A stretch of DNA of 64,000 nt from Sanguinoderma infundibulare. Lineage: Eukaryota > Basidiomycota > Agaricomycetes > Polyporales > Polyporaceae. This document shows positions 11,066 through 22,884 of this stretch, piece by piece. The stretch is taken from positions 2,604,001 through 2,668,000 of the forward strand of contig JAVLRN010000009.1 in assembly GCA_032821775.1 (NCBI GenBank), given 5' to 3'. A program made the position numbers and the translations under genes. How positions within the stretch are numbered: the stretch's first letter is position 1; the number at the start of each line of letters is the position of its first letter. The notes below the pieces were generated by a model. That model was not told where the DNA came from. It saw only the letters and a program-made list of their open reading frames with translations, and searched no databases.

Positions 11066-11231
11066 GATAGGCGCTGACACCGCTAACACGGGTATGCAGG
11101 GACTGTCCTGACGTAACTAATGACGGCGACCACCTAAGTTCATATTGCACTTGCCAGCGCATCTCCTCCTCCCCCACCACCACCACCATCCCCACTCCAA
11201 CCATTTACACACCCAACATGTTCACGGGGTT

Positions 11232-11316
11232 ACTTCACTATGAGGCTCCGGAGACTGGCGGTGCATGTACAGGCCCAACGTGTCGCGGAGTTGCTTCACT
11301 ATGAGGCTCCGCAGAC
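11232..11316 (+). repeat. Tandem pair of about 36-bp direct repeats
   Basis: Two adjacent copies sharing CTTCACTATGAGGCTCCG and then AGACTG, differing at a few bases. No function visible. Confidence 0.7.
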
Positions 11317-11463
11317 TGCTGGTGCTCTCCCACTTCTCTCTCCCCTATACCCATCTCCCACTCTCGGTTTTGTCCGTGTCCCCATCCCCGGCCTCTGCCT
11401 TTGGCTTTGCATCCTTGTTCTCGCCCTCGACTCCGGCGCGCACGCATCTCTCACGCGAGTAAG

Positions 11464-12922
11464 ATGAAACCCGCCATTCAGAACCTCGTCATCTCCATTG
11501 GCGCCATGCAACGTCCGTCCCTCCCATTTGCCGATTTGCTGTTAAGACTGATCTTCCATGCTGTCCTTCTTGCACACACATTGTGAACTGTCACTGTCAC
11601 TTTCCGCGAACACGCTGTGCAAATGCTGATGACCGCGCGGGTTTGGGTGGCACAGTGGCCAAGAAGGTGCCGTTTGACGACCCTCAGGTGCTGATTTTCC
11701 GCCGCCCGTCATTCACTTTCCGCCCATCCTGCAGCGCAAGCGTTAACCCCACGCGCAGTACGACCTCGCACGCCGCAAGTGCTGGAGGCATGGCGCTTTT
11801 TGATATTGTCACCAAGGCAAGTTGGATGCTCCGGGTGATCAAGTCGTTGTCGAACTTATCTTTTGTGACAGGCATGGCTGAGTACGGGCGTGGGCAGAAG
11901 GTCTGTGTCTCTGTCCCGTAGAGATATGCCCACTACTGACGCGCTCGCCCCCCCTTGATGTGTTCGAGGGTCGTCTCCCACAGGCTAGAACGCCGTTCAG
12001 GTCCTGTATACGTATCTTGCGCAGCATCTATTCCGATCCGCGGCTTAGCTGTGTCGCCTTCCTGCCTGTAAGACATGATCTGTCGATCCTCGGGCACGTC
12101 AGGCGGTCTCTCTGGTTTCGTGGCATCCGGCATCTTGAATGGCACGGAGGGGATCTTCTGGTATCGCGGACCTGGCCTCGCTATGTACTCTACAGGTATT
12201 AGTTTCTGTGCTGTGATATCCGCCGACTCCATCTCTTTTCTTACTGACACATCTGGACGCTTACAGGAACATCGAGTCCCAACTTCGACGGTCTTTGCTA
12301 GCTGCAGTGCGTGCTGCTGAGCCCTGAAAGAGCGGGATGTAGTCGAGCCTAGTCCGATGGTACGTCGTCTTTGTCTTGCTGGCATGTCGTGTCTGGGCAG
12401 AGCAAGAACCGACGTGTACGTTCGTCCAGCGCTTCACAGGGGGTGGACAGTGGCAAACTCGTCACGACGACCGTACGAGACTACGACCTATGGGAGACAT
12501 CGAAGCGTATGCGTGCGGTGTACTCCGGCTGTGCCATGATGGCCTTCATGCACCTCTATCAGATGTACGTGGCACTTTGGTTCGGATTGCGTCTGAATTT
12601 GCTTTGTCGTTTCCACCCTTCCACCCTGTCTGCCCCTCTACCAGCTGGCCAACTGCTTCCGTTCTCCCGTATTCGCTCCTCCATGATCTCTCTCTGACCC
12701 GGCGCCATCAGGTACACCCAGCCACTCTTCATCCAGGCGCTCATGGGTCTCAAGATGCTATACAACGCCAAGCCGGTCGCCATCTGCCTCTTTGGCAAGC
12801 CCGCCGAGGGAGACCTCAAGTGGCCCTTCAAGCTTCAAGGCTGGCGGCATTCGACACCTCAGATCTCCAGATAGACAAGGTATTCAAGCAGGACGCCAGG
12901 GGCGGGGCGGACGAGACGTAGA
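11464..12922 (+). pseudogene. PHO88: PHO88/SND3-like ER protein, disrupted
   Basis: Pho88/Snd3 is an ER membrane protein used in SRP-independent targeting and phosphate uptake. Exon 1 (11464-11512) reads M-K-P-A-I-Q-N-L-V and exon 2 (11656-11687) reads A-K-K-V-P-F-D-D-P-Q. A later exon near 12440 gives K-L-V-T-T-T-V-R-D-Y-D through A-F-M-H-L-Y-Q-M. The next, after an intron ending at the CAG near 12712, gives Y-T-Q-P-L-F-I-Q and G-K-P-A-E-G-D-L-K, all family hallmarks. The middle transmembrane and K-Y-V segment expected between them is missing. Instead 11690-12390 holds an unrelated coding-like block on the opposite strand. The C-terminus is frameshifted after P-F-K. Likely non-functional. 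Lies inside the giant element. Confidence 0.75.
11684..12385 (-). pseudogene. Unidentified antisense coding-like block within PHO88
   Basis: Two minus-strand frames (12385-11933 and 11875-11684) read as protein-like, with segments such as P-R-Y-Q-K-I-P-S-V-P-F-K-M-P and L-I-T-R-S-I-Q-L-A-L-V-T. They replace the expected middle exon of PHO88. I do not recognise the family; one possible membrane helix follows. Probably another captured fragment. Confidence 0.35.
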
Positions 12923-12924
12923 GG

Positions 12925-13180
12925 GGCTTTTTCGTAAGACCAGCGCGCCCAGCCCCTGACTCACCACCGCGGATGGCACCGATCCAGGGAATGCCAACGC
13001 CGAGCAAGCCGCTGTCCTTGGCGGGGCTCGAGGGCGGTGCGGCTGCTCTTGGCGGGGCTCGAGGGCGGTGTGGGCGAGCGGGACCAGACAATCTCGAAGG
13101 GGAGCTTGATGCCTAGGTAGATAGGTTTGGGAGGCCTACAATATAGGAGACGAGCGGAACGGGATGAAACGTATCTGATG
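12925..13180 (-). repeat. Repeat family R, copy 2, with tandem GC-rich duplication and an orphan exon
   Basis: 13105-13180 matches copies 1 and 3 of repeat family R (GAGGCCTACAATATAGGAGA on the plus strand). Next to it, 13014-13076 contains two copies of CTTGGCGGGGCTCGAGGGCG. A minus-strand exon-like reading, G-L-L-G-V-G-I-P-W-I-G-A-I-R-G-G, is followed by a GTGAGT donor. Source gene unknown. Confidence 0.5.
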
Positions 13181-15850
13181 GAGACAATGCGCCTCCGGCG
13201 AAAACGATGTTGTATTCGCAACGCTCAACACTGGGTGTCCAACAAATTCTGTATCCGAGCGTGATATGCCGACATTGGGTTTCAAAGACCTTGTCAAATG
13301 GGGTAGATATTGATAGCTCTTTGGGATTTTAGCGCGGATCACTAAAAATACACAGCCGCGCTATTCCGAGGGGCAGGCCCCGTACCAACCATTGCTGCCC
13401 GCCCTGATCGGTGGCGGAAACCAACGACGATTTAGGCATTTCACGAGAATTTCACTCGCCATCATCTGCCAGACACCGCCGACAGCGACGTGGACGACAT
13501 GTTTCTCAATCCTCCGCACATGATGGATCTGCGCTGTTCATCACTGTCAAACGTAGATGGAAGGCGGGACAGTCGGTTGTCTGCTAGACCGAGGTCAAAC
13601 GACAGTCCTCGTCTCCACGCTCGTCTTCCACTGTACAACTCTGAACTTTCTTTACGAGACATAGGCAATGCATCGCCCATGAGGTATCTCCATGGCACAA
13701 CTCGCGGGCACCGAACACGAATGCAACGTTCGAAGGGGATGCTCATGGTGAGGCATTGTCTCCTGGGAGACGGAAGAAGCTCCGAGGCAGCTCACAGGTG
13801 GAAATTTTGTAATGGGGATCATAAGGCCATCTGCGAGGCAAACCTCCCGTGCGGCATCACAAGACAGCGGTCCCTCGACCTTCGAAACTCCTTCGAAGTA
13901 CGTATACCCCTGCACATCTTCTGATTCGCCGGTTCCACACGGACATCTTGTGTCGGTGAACCACTGCTAGCGAGGTGGCAGGTACATTTAGACACAAGGC
14001 AGACGCCACCGATAGGCTGCCGCGCAAGCGATCTCGAAACGTCATGTCCAGTAGACGAGACTGATCCACGCGCGCGCACAGGTGAAGGAGTGAGATTGCC
14101 GTCTGTATGACTGTCCGGATCTGCAGGGCATGCGGGAGTGCACGGACGCCGTGCGAGGTCATTCAAGAGAAGGGTTTGGCGGCGTTAAAGCATTCAATGT
14201 CGGATAGATGGGCAGGCACATACAACCCTCCATGAAGCAATGCAAGTACCCGCACCGCTTATGTCCGTTCCCCTGTGCAAGTAGCCGTACTGTCTGGGAG
14301 CTCGACGGTCCGAAGAACCAATCCTCGATGCTCGATCGACGGAGGGGAAACCGCAGGTGTTACGATAGGGCTGTGGCCGACTGAGCCGAAACCTCAATAA
14401 CAAACGCAAGGGAACGGGTGATTCTGAGCATCTTCGAAGCTCCAATCCGTCACATTGAAAGCCCCTCGCTCGGCATGACGTTCTTTTCGCATTTGCTATC
14501 CCCAACTCGCCTCCACACCGGTCAGGCATCCGCGATGCAAAGGCACAACACCTTTGCAAAGCGAATAGGGGAGGGTGTGCGCTGTAGCCACAAAGGCCGG
14601 GAGACAATCCGACCACTCGACACTCTGACGGGTGGCACGATGCGCGAAAAGTCCACAACTCGAGATTGCGATGAACATCAAACACTCACCAGTGAGACCT
14701 TCTCCTCCTTGTCTGCAATGTGGTGGCTCGCCGCAGCGCCTGCCGACACTGCGCCAGACGCGTCGGTGCACTTGCGCTTTGTGCGCTTACGGTCTCCATC
14801 TGCTCGATCTGTTGCTGCGCGTTTTGTGCCCGCAGCTGCATGTCTATAATTACGCGTCACGATGGGTGCGCCATATGGATCCATGTAAAAATGACCTAGA
14901 TCATCATTCATCAATATCCTCAATACCTGTCAGGGCCTCACCGGTCACCAGTACCCTCGATCGCGTCGCTGAGCAGTACTCTTACTCTTCCTGGTCTCAT
15001 CCGCTGTCTCCCTCGGCCAATAGCACCCTGCGCTGCAAGAACACTATGAGCTCAGGGAGAGACCACCATCATGAGGGTTCCGTACTGATCAATTCCCGTA
15101 AATCGCACAGGACACCTCAATTTCAACCCGCGTCACTTCACACGAGATCTGGGATCCCTATGCTTGTGTCACTCAGACTCCCTTTGCCTCTCCGACGTCG
15201 TGTCAGGTCTCCGGCTGGTGGCTGCCTACGCGCCTTCTTGACCACAAACGTTCACCAGAACGCCATGCCTGGGACGATCCAAGCAACCGGGCGGCTAGAA
15301 GATAATGGAAGGGAGGCAAATTAATGGGATAATGGCAATTCTATCGTTCCTATTCGCTCCGCAGATGGACCGAGGGTCCGGTTGCATGACTCACCCGCAT
15401 CTCCACATAGGCGATTGTACGATGAGAAGGTATCATGCAAAACGTTCACATTGATCGCTGTTTGGTCGCTATCGAGACAGATAAGATGGAAGCTGGAGAT
15501 GTGGGGCCTGTGATGCCTATGCTGCACATGGTCGGCAACAGCTCATGGACATTAGCTACAGAACGTCGGTCATGCCGAGACAAATACGCACATCCATATG
15601 TAGCCAGGGAGGCGTGCTTATGTGTGGTCAGTGATTAGCAGCTGTGTGGTTGTAATATATGCCGTATCCGCAAGTCCCAATGTCCGTCCCCAACGCATGC
15701 ACGAAAAACCCGGAGCTCGGAGCCGAAAGCAAGATGACCGAAAACGAGGAGGGACCCGGTTCCAAAGAGGTGCTACGAGCTAGGGTTGGATTCTTGCGCA
15801 TACACATACGTCTTCAACGTGAACACCAAGATCGGATGCAACGGTGATGA
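13181..15850. other. 2.7 kb without a recognisable gene, inside the giant element
   Basis: Only short frames on both strands. A minus-strand stretch near 14923-14678 (a basic K-R-T-K-R-K segment) is mildly coding-like. No family, repeat ends or RNA gene recognised. Confidence 0.4.
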
Positions 15851-16390
15851 CATACCTCCTTCTCCTCCTTCTCCTTCACCAGCTCCCGCCCCTCCTCCTT
15901 CTCCTTCACCGGCGTCATCGGCTCCTTCTCCTTCTCTGGCTCCGGACTCCCCACTCTCGCCGCCGTCCCTTGCGCGTGACAGTTGCTAGGGCTGTGGCTG
16001 ATGGTACTCTGGAATGACGGCGGCCACACAAGAACATGATGGCTCACACGGGAATGCCGACCTCGACTCCGTAAGCGACATGGGTGTCATCGGGGACCGG
16101 TTCGGTAGTAGCGACATCAGCGGTGGCGGCGTCCTGATCCACGACTCGTCGCTTGTCCGACGCATCTTGGGTGAGCGTAGGTCCACGCAGTTCTCGCCAC
16201 CGTCGCCCGACGCGTCGCTCTCCGGGCTATCGATGGCGCTGCTCGCTTGCGTCTCCGCCTTCTTGAGATCCGTGCTCGCGACGTTGGGGTTGGGGTTGGC
16301 TTCCTCTTGCGCACGAGCAAGGGCGCGACGCCGGTGGCAGAGCAAGATGAGCACGGCACCGCAGATGAAGGCGAGAAACAGGAAGTGATA
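15850..16390 (-). pseudogene. C-terminal fragment of a single-pass membrane protein
   Basis: The minus-strand reading begins in a hydrophobic segment (F-L-F-L-A-F-I-C-G-A-V-L-I-L-L-C, about 16385-16340). A stop-transfer H-R-R-R-A follows, then a Ser/Pro-rich cytoplasmic tail containing L-L-P-N-R-S-P-M-T-P, and a stop near 15988. Farther downstream is a K-E-K-E-rich low-complexity stretch (15930-15850). The extracellular part is missing because the fragment starts where the inverted repeat at 16388 begins. Resembles the tail of fungal wall-sensor-like proteins, but no family can be assigned. Confidence 0.4.
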
Positions 16391-16489
16391 GGTGCTGATG
16401 CTGCAAACACGGGTATGCAGGGAGTGTCTGGCGTGGAGGGGCTGTGCATACCAGTGTTAGCGGCGTCAGCGCCTGTCACTGGTACGTGG
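16388..16489. repeat. Imperfect inverted repeat (hairpin), about 38-bp arms
   Basis: The left arm GTGATAGGTGCTGATGCTGC pairs imperfectly with the right arm, inverse GTGACAGGCGCTGACGCCGC, with a spacer of about 25 bp. The arms also match sequence at 11060-11100 beside repeat copy 1. Confidence 0.6.
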
Positions 16490-16494
16490 CCCCC

Positions 16495-16690
16495 ATCACC
16501 ATACCTCATACGTTTCGTTCTCCTATACCAATGTAGGCCTGCCAAACCTATTTCCCTGGACTCTCCCTTTCCCCTGCCATTACCTCTCTGCGTCTGTCTC
16601 TCACAGCTAGTCCCACGGTTCATTAACAATCTTGTTTGTGTCTCTCCCTGCCTCTCTCTGCCTGACGTCTCACCGCACCGCCACCGCACT
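16495..16690 (+). repeat. Repeat family R, copy 3
   Basis: Similar to the inverse of 10890-11065 over about 190 bp. Here it lies immediately upstream, in sense orientation, of the PFF1 fragment, mirroring copy 1 before the ABCA fragment. Confidence 0.65.
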
Positions 16691-16829
16691 CACGACGGAT
16701 GTCTCCCAACACAGGCAAGACACCCTCCATTTATCCACTCACCCTTCATCCCGGCCTTGCCACCCAGCGGCGGCGGCCTGCCGACCTCGACAATGCTGAA
16801 CACTTCAACCAGCGGTTGCAGTCAAGGCA

Positions 16830-18300
16830 TTGGCCGGATGGGAACACATTTGGGTCGCACTTATCGTCAGTGTGCTTGCGCACGCAGTTCTCATCGCTCG
16901 ATTTGTACATCTCAACCCCTACGTAAGTTCAAGTGATCCTCAAGTCTCGCACTCGGACCTTGACACTAACCAAGTGCTCTCACAGGTCGTTCACTCTCGC
17001 CTGCAGACCGTGCTGACGATCTTCCTTGCATCTTCCTTCCTCGTGCTTGTGCTGCTCATCCAAGCACTCCACAGCGTCCTCCCGCCGGCGTTTGTCTCCC
17101 AGAAGTTGACAGTGACACTGTCCCTCTACTCATTCTTCTGGCTCCTCCTCCTCGTGTCGACCATCTTAATCTCGACAAAACATTTTGGGTCGCTGTACTG
17201 GGTCAACCCGCTCTACTTCGGCGCCGTCCTCGAGCTCGTCCGTGCAGGCCTTCTCGGCGACCCCGGCAGCGAACGCGGGCGCAGGATCGAGCTCTTCAGC
17301 ACCCGCGAGGAGCGCGAAGCGTTCGGTGAGGGTGTTGTGCGGACACAGGCTCATGCGCGGAGTGCTGTACAATGCTCCACCACAGACAACTAATGTTGCG
17401 GACAACGCGCAAGCACCCGCGGACGAGGAAGCGAGGGCTGGAGTTGGGAAGGTCGAGACGGACCCGACGGGGATCACACCATTCATGCACCAGCACCGCC
17501 AGGTGTCGGAGGGCGGCGGGGAGCATGTTACGATGGACGCGCCGGAGGCTGTCGCTGTCGTGGGGAAGCCGAGGGACGAGTATGGGTGGTGGGTCGCGTA
17601 GATGTTGGTGTTGGTGCCCGCGACGGTGGTGTTAGTGTTCCAGCTCGAGTTGTTGCTGTTGAATGCTCTCGGTCACACGCTCGTGGATGGGAGCAGTCCG
17701 ACGTTGGGTGAGCCTGTTTTCCATCGCGTTCGAGTCGAGGTGCTGAGCTGATCCTGGCGATGCAGTGTACGAGATCCTAGCACTGTTTTCCGTTCTAGCA
17801 TTCATTCCGCTCATGCTGTTCGCGCACAAGCTGCTGCAGTCGCTCAATGTCGCCATTGCTGCCATCCTTGTTGTGCTGCTCGTTGGGTCGTGGACTGCAT
17901 TCCCGTTCATGCAGGCGGCACTGTTCCGGGTGTATTTCCATTCGCGTTCGGCCGCCGTCCATGGCCGTCATCGCGGCGGACACGACACTTACGGGGCTGA
18001 GGGGGTACGTCGACCGTGACATCACGGCCGCCATCCCGTCCTCATGGAATGCGCACGTGTCGTGCGACCGCAAGGGGCTCCGTCCGGATCTCATGACGTG
18101 CAGGTGGATGACGCAGCTGCTGCCGTCACCGAGCGGGAACACATCTGCCGACCGTAACACAAGAGTGAGGTGGTTGGATGTGGAGACGGAGAGGCTGAAC
18201 GTGACGCGGGCGCTGATCTCGGTGCGCGGGGAGAACACGCGTGGGTGCAGGCTGTATTTCGACAGGGCGGTGGACTACATACATCCATGTGCCTGGACAA
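16830..18300 (+). pseudogene. PFF1: PFF1-like vacuolar membrane protease, membrane/C-terminal half, degenerate
   Basis: Fungal Pff1 is a vacuolar multi-pass protein with an N-terminal M28 aminopeptidase domain. Here only membrane helices and the lumenal C-terminal domain remain: L-Y-S-F-F-W-L-L-L-L-V near 17130, L-Y-W-V-N-P-L-Y-F-G near 17200, L-N-A-L-G-H-T-L-V-D-G near 17660, then W-M-T-Q-L-L-P-S-P near 18110 and G-C-R-L-Y-F-D near 18250. Introns are plausible at 16925-16985, about 17328-17390 and about 17707-17766. An in-frame TAG at 17599-17601 sits in the W-W-V-A/M-L-V helix region where a Gln codon is expected. The frame shifts near 17940. The peptidase domain is absent. A captured, inactive fragment. 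Confidence 0.7.
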
Positions 18301-19262
18301 GCCCCGACCACGCCCTCGCTGTTGTCTCGGACAGTCCAGTCACCTGTGCCGCCATCTCCTCGATCCGCCTCTCGATCGATCGGGTGGACGCCACTGGTCT
18401 GTATTGGCGTGCCGTACGGAGCACTCCCAGCAGACACCTTCCGTCCATTCGCAGTCGCATAGGGAGGTGCCGAAAGGAGCGATGGCCGGAGTAACTCTGG
18501 GGTGGAGTTGTCGCAATAGACGGAGAACGCACCATTTGGGGAGACGAGGGTGTGAAGAAGTTGGCACTCAGAGGGCGGAATGTGGACGAGAGTGGGCGGG
18601 AGATTGGGGCAACAGTCGCGGGTGGGGGAGTGGATGATTGAGACGAGTGGGAGGAATTTGAGCGACACGGCAGCGGTAGTGGCCGTCCGGTCTGTGGGGG
18701 AGTTGCTATCGGTGTATGCGGGGGTGAGACTGAGGGCGGGGATGGCGTGGAGGTGGATGTGGAGTGGGAGTGGAGGTCACGATCGCGAGTGTTTATCTGC
18801 GGGTCATGAGGGTGTTGCGAAGCTTATGTGCCCGTTTGCGCACTAGGAAAGGTTCGAATGAGAATGCAAAGAGGAGCAATGCAAGAATGGCGCACAATCT
18901 TCGTTGGACGACCTGTGTTGATCCATGACAGTAGTCAGCGACTTCTCTGCCGACGCTATGTGCGTCCACCCCTGTCATCTGCCCTTGACCATGCTCGTCG
19001 TCTGCCTTCTGCTACCCCCATCGTCTCCCTCTGTGAATGAGCGACATCTTGACCGACAAACGCCAGACCTCATACAGTTGCTGTCAACCAGTGCCCACCG
19101 GATTCGAGAGACTAGGACGCTCGCTTCTTCGACCTTTGGAAGAGAGACCCGGATAATCCACACGTTCAAGCTCATCACCGTCGTGACTCCCGTTGTCTGC
19201 CCTCACCCACACACGCCATCTGCCTTCGATCACGAACGCCGTAACGTTCTTCACCTCAGTCT
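18301..19262. other. Unassigned region upstream of the transposase
   Basis: About 960 bp of GC-rich sequence with short overlapping frames and no recognisable domain. It presumably includes the transposase promoter, but no clear TATA or other motif could be assigned. Confidence 0.4.
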
Positions 19263-22200
19263 ATGGCTCGCTTCTGTCAACTCTGTGTCCGTGCATTCCC
19301 CACCGCTCGCGGCCTCTCGCAGCACCGCAGTCACTACCATCGCCGGCCTAAACCTGCTCCTCCCAAGTCATCGTTCCGCAGGCATCCCCATCTAAGAGGT
19401 TTGTTTTCATGCCAGGTGAGTGAGATAAAATTCGACCATTGCTGACTCGGACCCATTTGCCTCAGGCGACCCTTGCGATGGCAATGGCGATCCTCTCCCA
19501 CCCAACCAGCCGCCACCGCCGCCTCCACCTCCGCCGCCAGCAGACTGGTCTCCATTTCCAGACTGCCCGACATTTGAATGGGCGGAGCATTCTTTCGAGA
19601 AGGAGGAAAGCTCGATTGGCGATGTCAATGAAATGCTTCGCATTCTCCGCGAAAGAGACTTCCTCCACGGCCATGACGATACACCCCCTATCTTTCACGA
19701 TGCCAATCACTACCACAGCACCATTGAGGCCATACCCTACGGAGACCTAGCGTGGAAGAGTGTCGCTTTCCATTACACTGGTCCAATAGATGCAAAGTCC
19801 CCTTCGTGGATGCACAAGACGTACGTCCTTCACTATCGCAATTCACTGCATGCGGCCGAGGGCATTGTGGCAAGCCCCGACTTCCGCGACAAGTTTGACA
19901 TCGCCCCGTATGAGGAATACATCACGTTGCCGAGTGGTGAGAAAACACGGAGGTTTTCTAACCTCATGTCTGGCCAGTGGGCATATCAGAAGGCAGTGCG
20001 TTTCATCCAGCTCATTTCATGCTGTACTATGCTATTTCTCATACTGTGTATAGGATGTGATTGCTGCCGAAAGCCCCGTTAATGATGGCGCGATGCTCGT
20101 CCCAATTATCTGTGGTGCAGACAAGACTACTGTTTCAGTTGGCACCGGGAACCAGGAGTTTCACCCAATGTACATGAGCATCGGTAACATCCATAATGAT
20201 ATGCGCCGTGCTCATCGAGACGCAGTCCTTCCCATCGCATTCCTCCCGATTCCGAAATGTACGATTGTTCTGCCACCTGATCCAATTGCTTGTAAGTTGT
20301 TGTCTGACTTCAATCCCATTTATAGGTGAACGCGAGGATGACGACACGGACGAATTCCGCATCTTTAAGAAGCAACTCTATCATCAAGCCATCGCCTACG
20401 TTCTATCACCCCTTCGGCCCGGGATGCTGGAGCCTCATGTCCTCAAGTGTCCTGATGGCATCCATCGCCGTGCGGTCTTTGAGCTTGGACCTTTCATCGC
20501 AGACTATCCAGAACAGGTGTACTTGTCTGGCATCGTCCAAGGCTGGTGCCCTAAGTAAGCATGCGTCGTTTGGCTCTATACACTACATCCCTTTCATGAT
20601 TATGCTGTGCATCTAGGTGTATGGCTATCCCGGAGGATCTCGCAACTGCTGGAGAAATCAGATTCCGCGAGCTCGATGAGAAGCTTCGAGCGCAGTACGA
20701 AGCAGGTGATCTATGGGATTCATTTGGAATTGTTGACAATGTAACCGTGAGTAGATTCCTAACCTTATATGATCACCGCACGTTCAAGCCATCATATCTT
20801 TCAGCTCTTTACAGAGTACTTTCCCCGCACCGACATCCATGAACTTCTAACACCAGATCTCCTGCACCAGCTTATTAAGGGAACTTTCAAAGACCACCTT
20901 GTGTGCTGGGTCGAAGACTACATATGCGCGACTGCACCCACCCCAGCTGAGGCCAAGAGGATTCTTGATGACATAGACCGACGGTGAGTACAGCTGAGTA
21001 TGATTGCTCATCAAGCTCCTCACTCATAATTCTGGTAGTCTTGCTGCTGTCCCTGGTTTTCCTGGACTGCGACGCTTCCCTAATGGGCGCAACTTTTCTC
21101 AGTGGACTGGTAATGATTCGAAAGCCCTCATGAAGGTCAGTTACCTTTATGCTTCGACGCCTGAGTTCAATCAAGATCTAACTGCGCCATCGCTCTGGCA
21201 CAGGTCTTTATACCAGCCATTGTTGGATACGTCCCGGATAAGATGGTCCAATGCATCTCAGTCTTCATGGACTTCTGTTACCTCGCACGACGGTCATCCC
21301 ACACTACTCACGATCTCAACAACATGACTGCTGTACTCCACCGCTTCCATGAACTCCGAACCATCTTCGAAGAAGTGGGCGTTCGGCCAACTGGGTTCTC
21401 CCTCCCCCGCCAACATGCCCTTGTGCATTACGTTCGCGCAATCCAGCTATTCGGCTCCCCCAACGGTATATGTTCCTCTATCACCGAATCACGGCACATC
21501 ACCGCTGTCAAAAGGCCATGGCGCCGTTCTAGTCGCAAGGAACCTCTTGGCCAGATGCTCCGAACACTGTCAGGCCTCAGCAAACTCGCAGCCATCCGAG
21601 TGGAGTTTGCTCGCCGCGGAATGCTCCGCAACCCCATCTCTCATGCTGCTGGACTCCTGGCAGGTCTGTATGAGCCTCCCGACCGTGACCGTCTCCTTGA
21701 AGAGCGTTTTGCGCAGGAGGCTGAAGCAATGGCATCCGAAGACCCTTATTCCCACATGTCATTAGTTTTGCTGACGTCTCGTCCTGGTATGTCAATTTTG
21801 GACTGGCCGGTTTGTCAGACTACTCACCATATGAATGTTGTAGCATACACTCGACGCCTCGATGGCGTCATGGTCAAACTCGATGAGCCCCGACTCACGG
21901 ACCACCTCCGACAGTTCCTTCATGACCGCCTCTTCCCCGAGCTCGAGCTTGCCGTCGATATCCCCTTAGAAGATTGCCCAGCTCTGGGCTTGGACACTTG
22001 GGTCTCTGTTTATCAGTCAGCGCGTGGAGTCTTCTATGCACCAAGCGAGGCTGCTGGGCCAACTGGAATGCACCAAGAATTCATTCGCTGCAGCCCTCTA
22101 TGGTACGGAAAGTACCCTCGTTACGATACTGTCCTTGTGCGGACGAACCCAGATGCCGTTGGGATGCTTGGAATGAGTGTCGCGCGGGTAAGGGCATTCC

Positions 22201-22499
22201 TTTCTTTTGCATATGGAGTTACTCGGTACGAGTGCGCGCTGGTTGAATGGTTCAAGTTGCATGGAAATGAGCCAGATCCTCTTACTGGCATGTGGATCGT
22301 CAAACCAGAACGGCGGGGCAACCAGCAGGTAAAGAGTGTTATACCCATGTCCATGATCATTCGTGCTTGCCATCTTATTGGTGTTTACGGACGCTCTCGC
22401 ATTCCTGTAGGGTTCCATCATTCCGAGTCGTTAGATGCCTTCCGCCAGTTCTATGTTAATTGGTTCGCAGATTATCACGCACACGAGACCATTCTATAA
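19263..22499 (+). CDS. Plavaka-family DNA transposase, nine exons, apparently intact
   Basis: Catalyses cut-and-paste movement. Nine exons: 19263-19398, 19466-19995, 20054-20291, 20326-20554, 20617-20746, 20805-20983, 21039-21135, 21204-21786 and 21844-22499. All junctions are GT-AG, phases agree throughout, and the product is 925 residues. The N-terminus has a C2H2 finger (C-Q-L-C and H-R-S-H) and a polyproline run. The Plavaka core follows: G-D-L-A-W-K-S, C-G-A-D-K-T-T-V-S-V-G (catalytic Asp region), G-W-C-P-K-C, K-G-T-F-K-D-H-L-V, and the C-terminal V-I-P-M-S-M-I-I-R-A and F-R-Q-F-Y-V-N-W-F. The start is chosen because the zinc finger begins right after it. Near-central in the 27.5-kb element. 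Plavaka is placed in the CMC (CACTA) group. Confidence 0.85.
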
Positions 22500-22529
22500 T
22501 ACAGGACTATGCGATATGTATTGTGGCTG

Positions 22530-22884
22530 CGAATTCCGTCTGAACCCCTCGAGGCCCAGGCGACACCGCCGACGACATCCGGCATGGTGTCGGAGCCGTT
22601 GCTGCCGAGCACCTTCACAGTGATGACGTTCGCCGCCTTTGCAACACCGTACTTGCGGGATCCGATGGTGCCCGCGCAGTGAGTGCCGTGACCGTTGCCG
22701 TCCTCATCGACGTCATTCTGGGGGATGGTCTTGCCCCACGCAGCACGGCCTTCGAACTCGAGGTGCTTGATGTTGATGCCGGTGTCGATGACGTAGACAT
22801 CGACGCCAGATACACCGTCGGCCTCGTACTCGTACTTGGTGAAGGTGAGCTTCGCGCGGTGGCTGATACGCGCAAGATCCTAGA
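22530..22884 (-). pseudogene. Subtilisin-like (S8A, proteinase K type) protease, internal fragment
   Basis: The minus strand reads D-L-A-R-I-S-H, V-Y-V-I-D-T-G (catalytic Asp), L-E-F-E-G-R-A-A-W-G, then G-N-G-H-G-T-H-C-A-G-T (catalytic His) and V-L-G-S-N-G-S-D-T. It begins at an intron acceptor (22885) and stops after V-G-G-V-A-W-A about 30 bp past the transposase stop codon. The oxyanion and catalytic Ser region and the prodomain are absent, so it cannot encode a working protease. Reading frame is intact across the fragment, suggesting recent capture. Confidence 0.75.
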
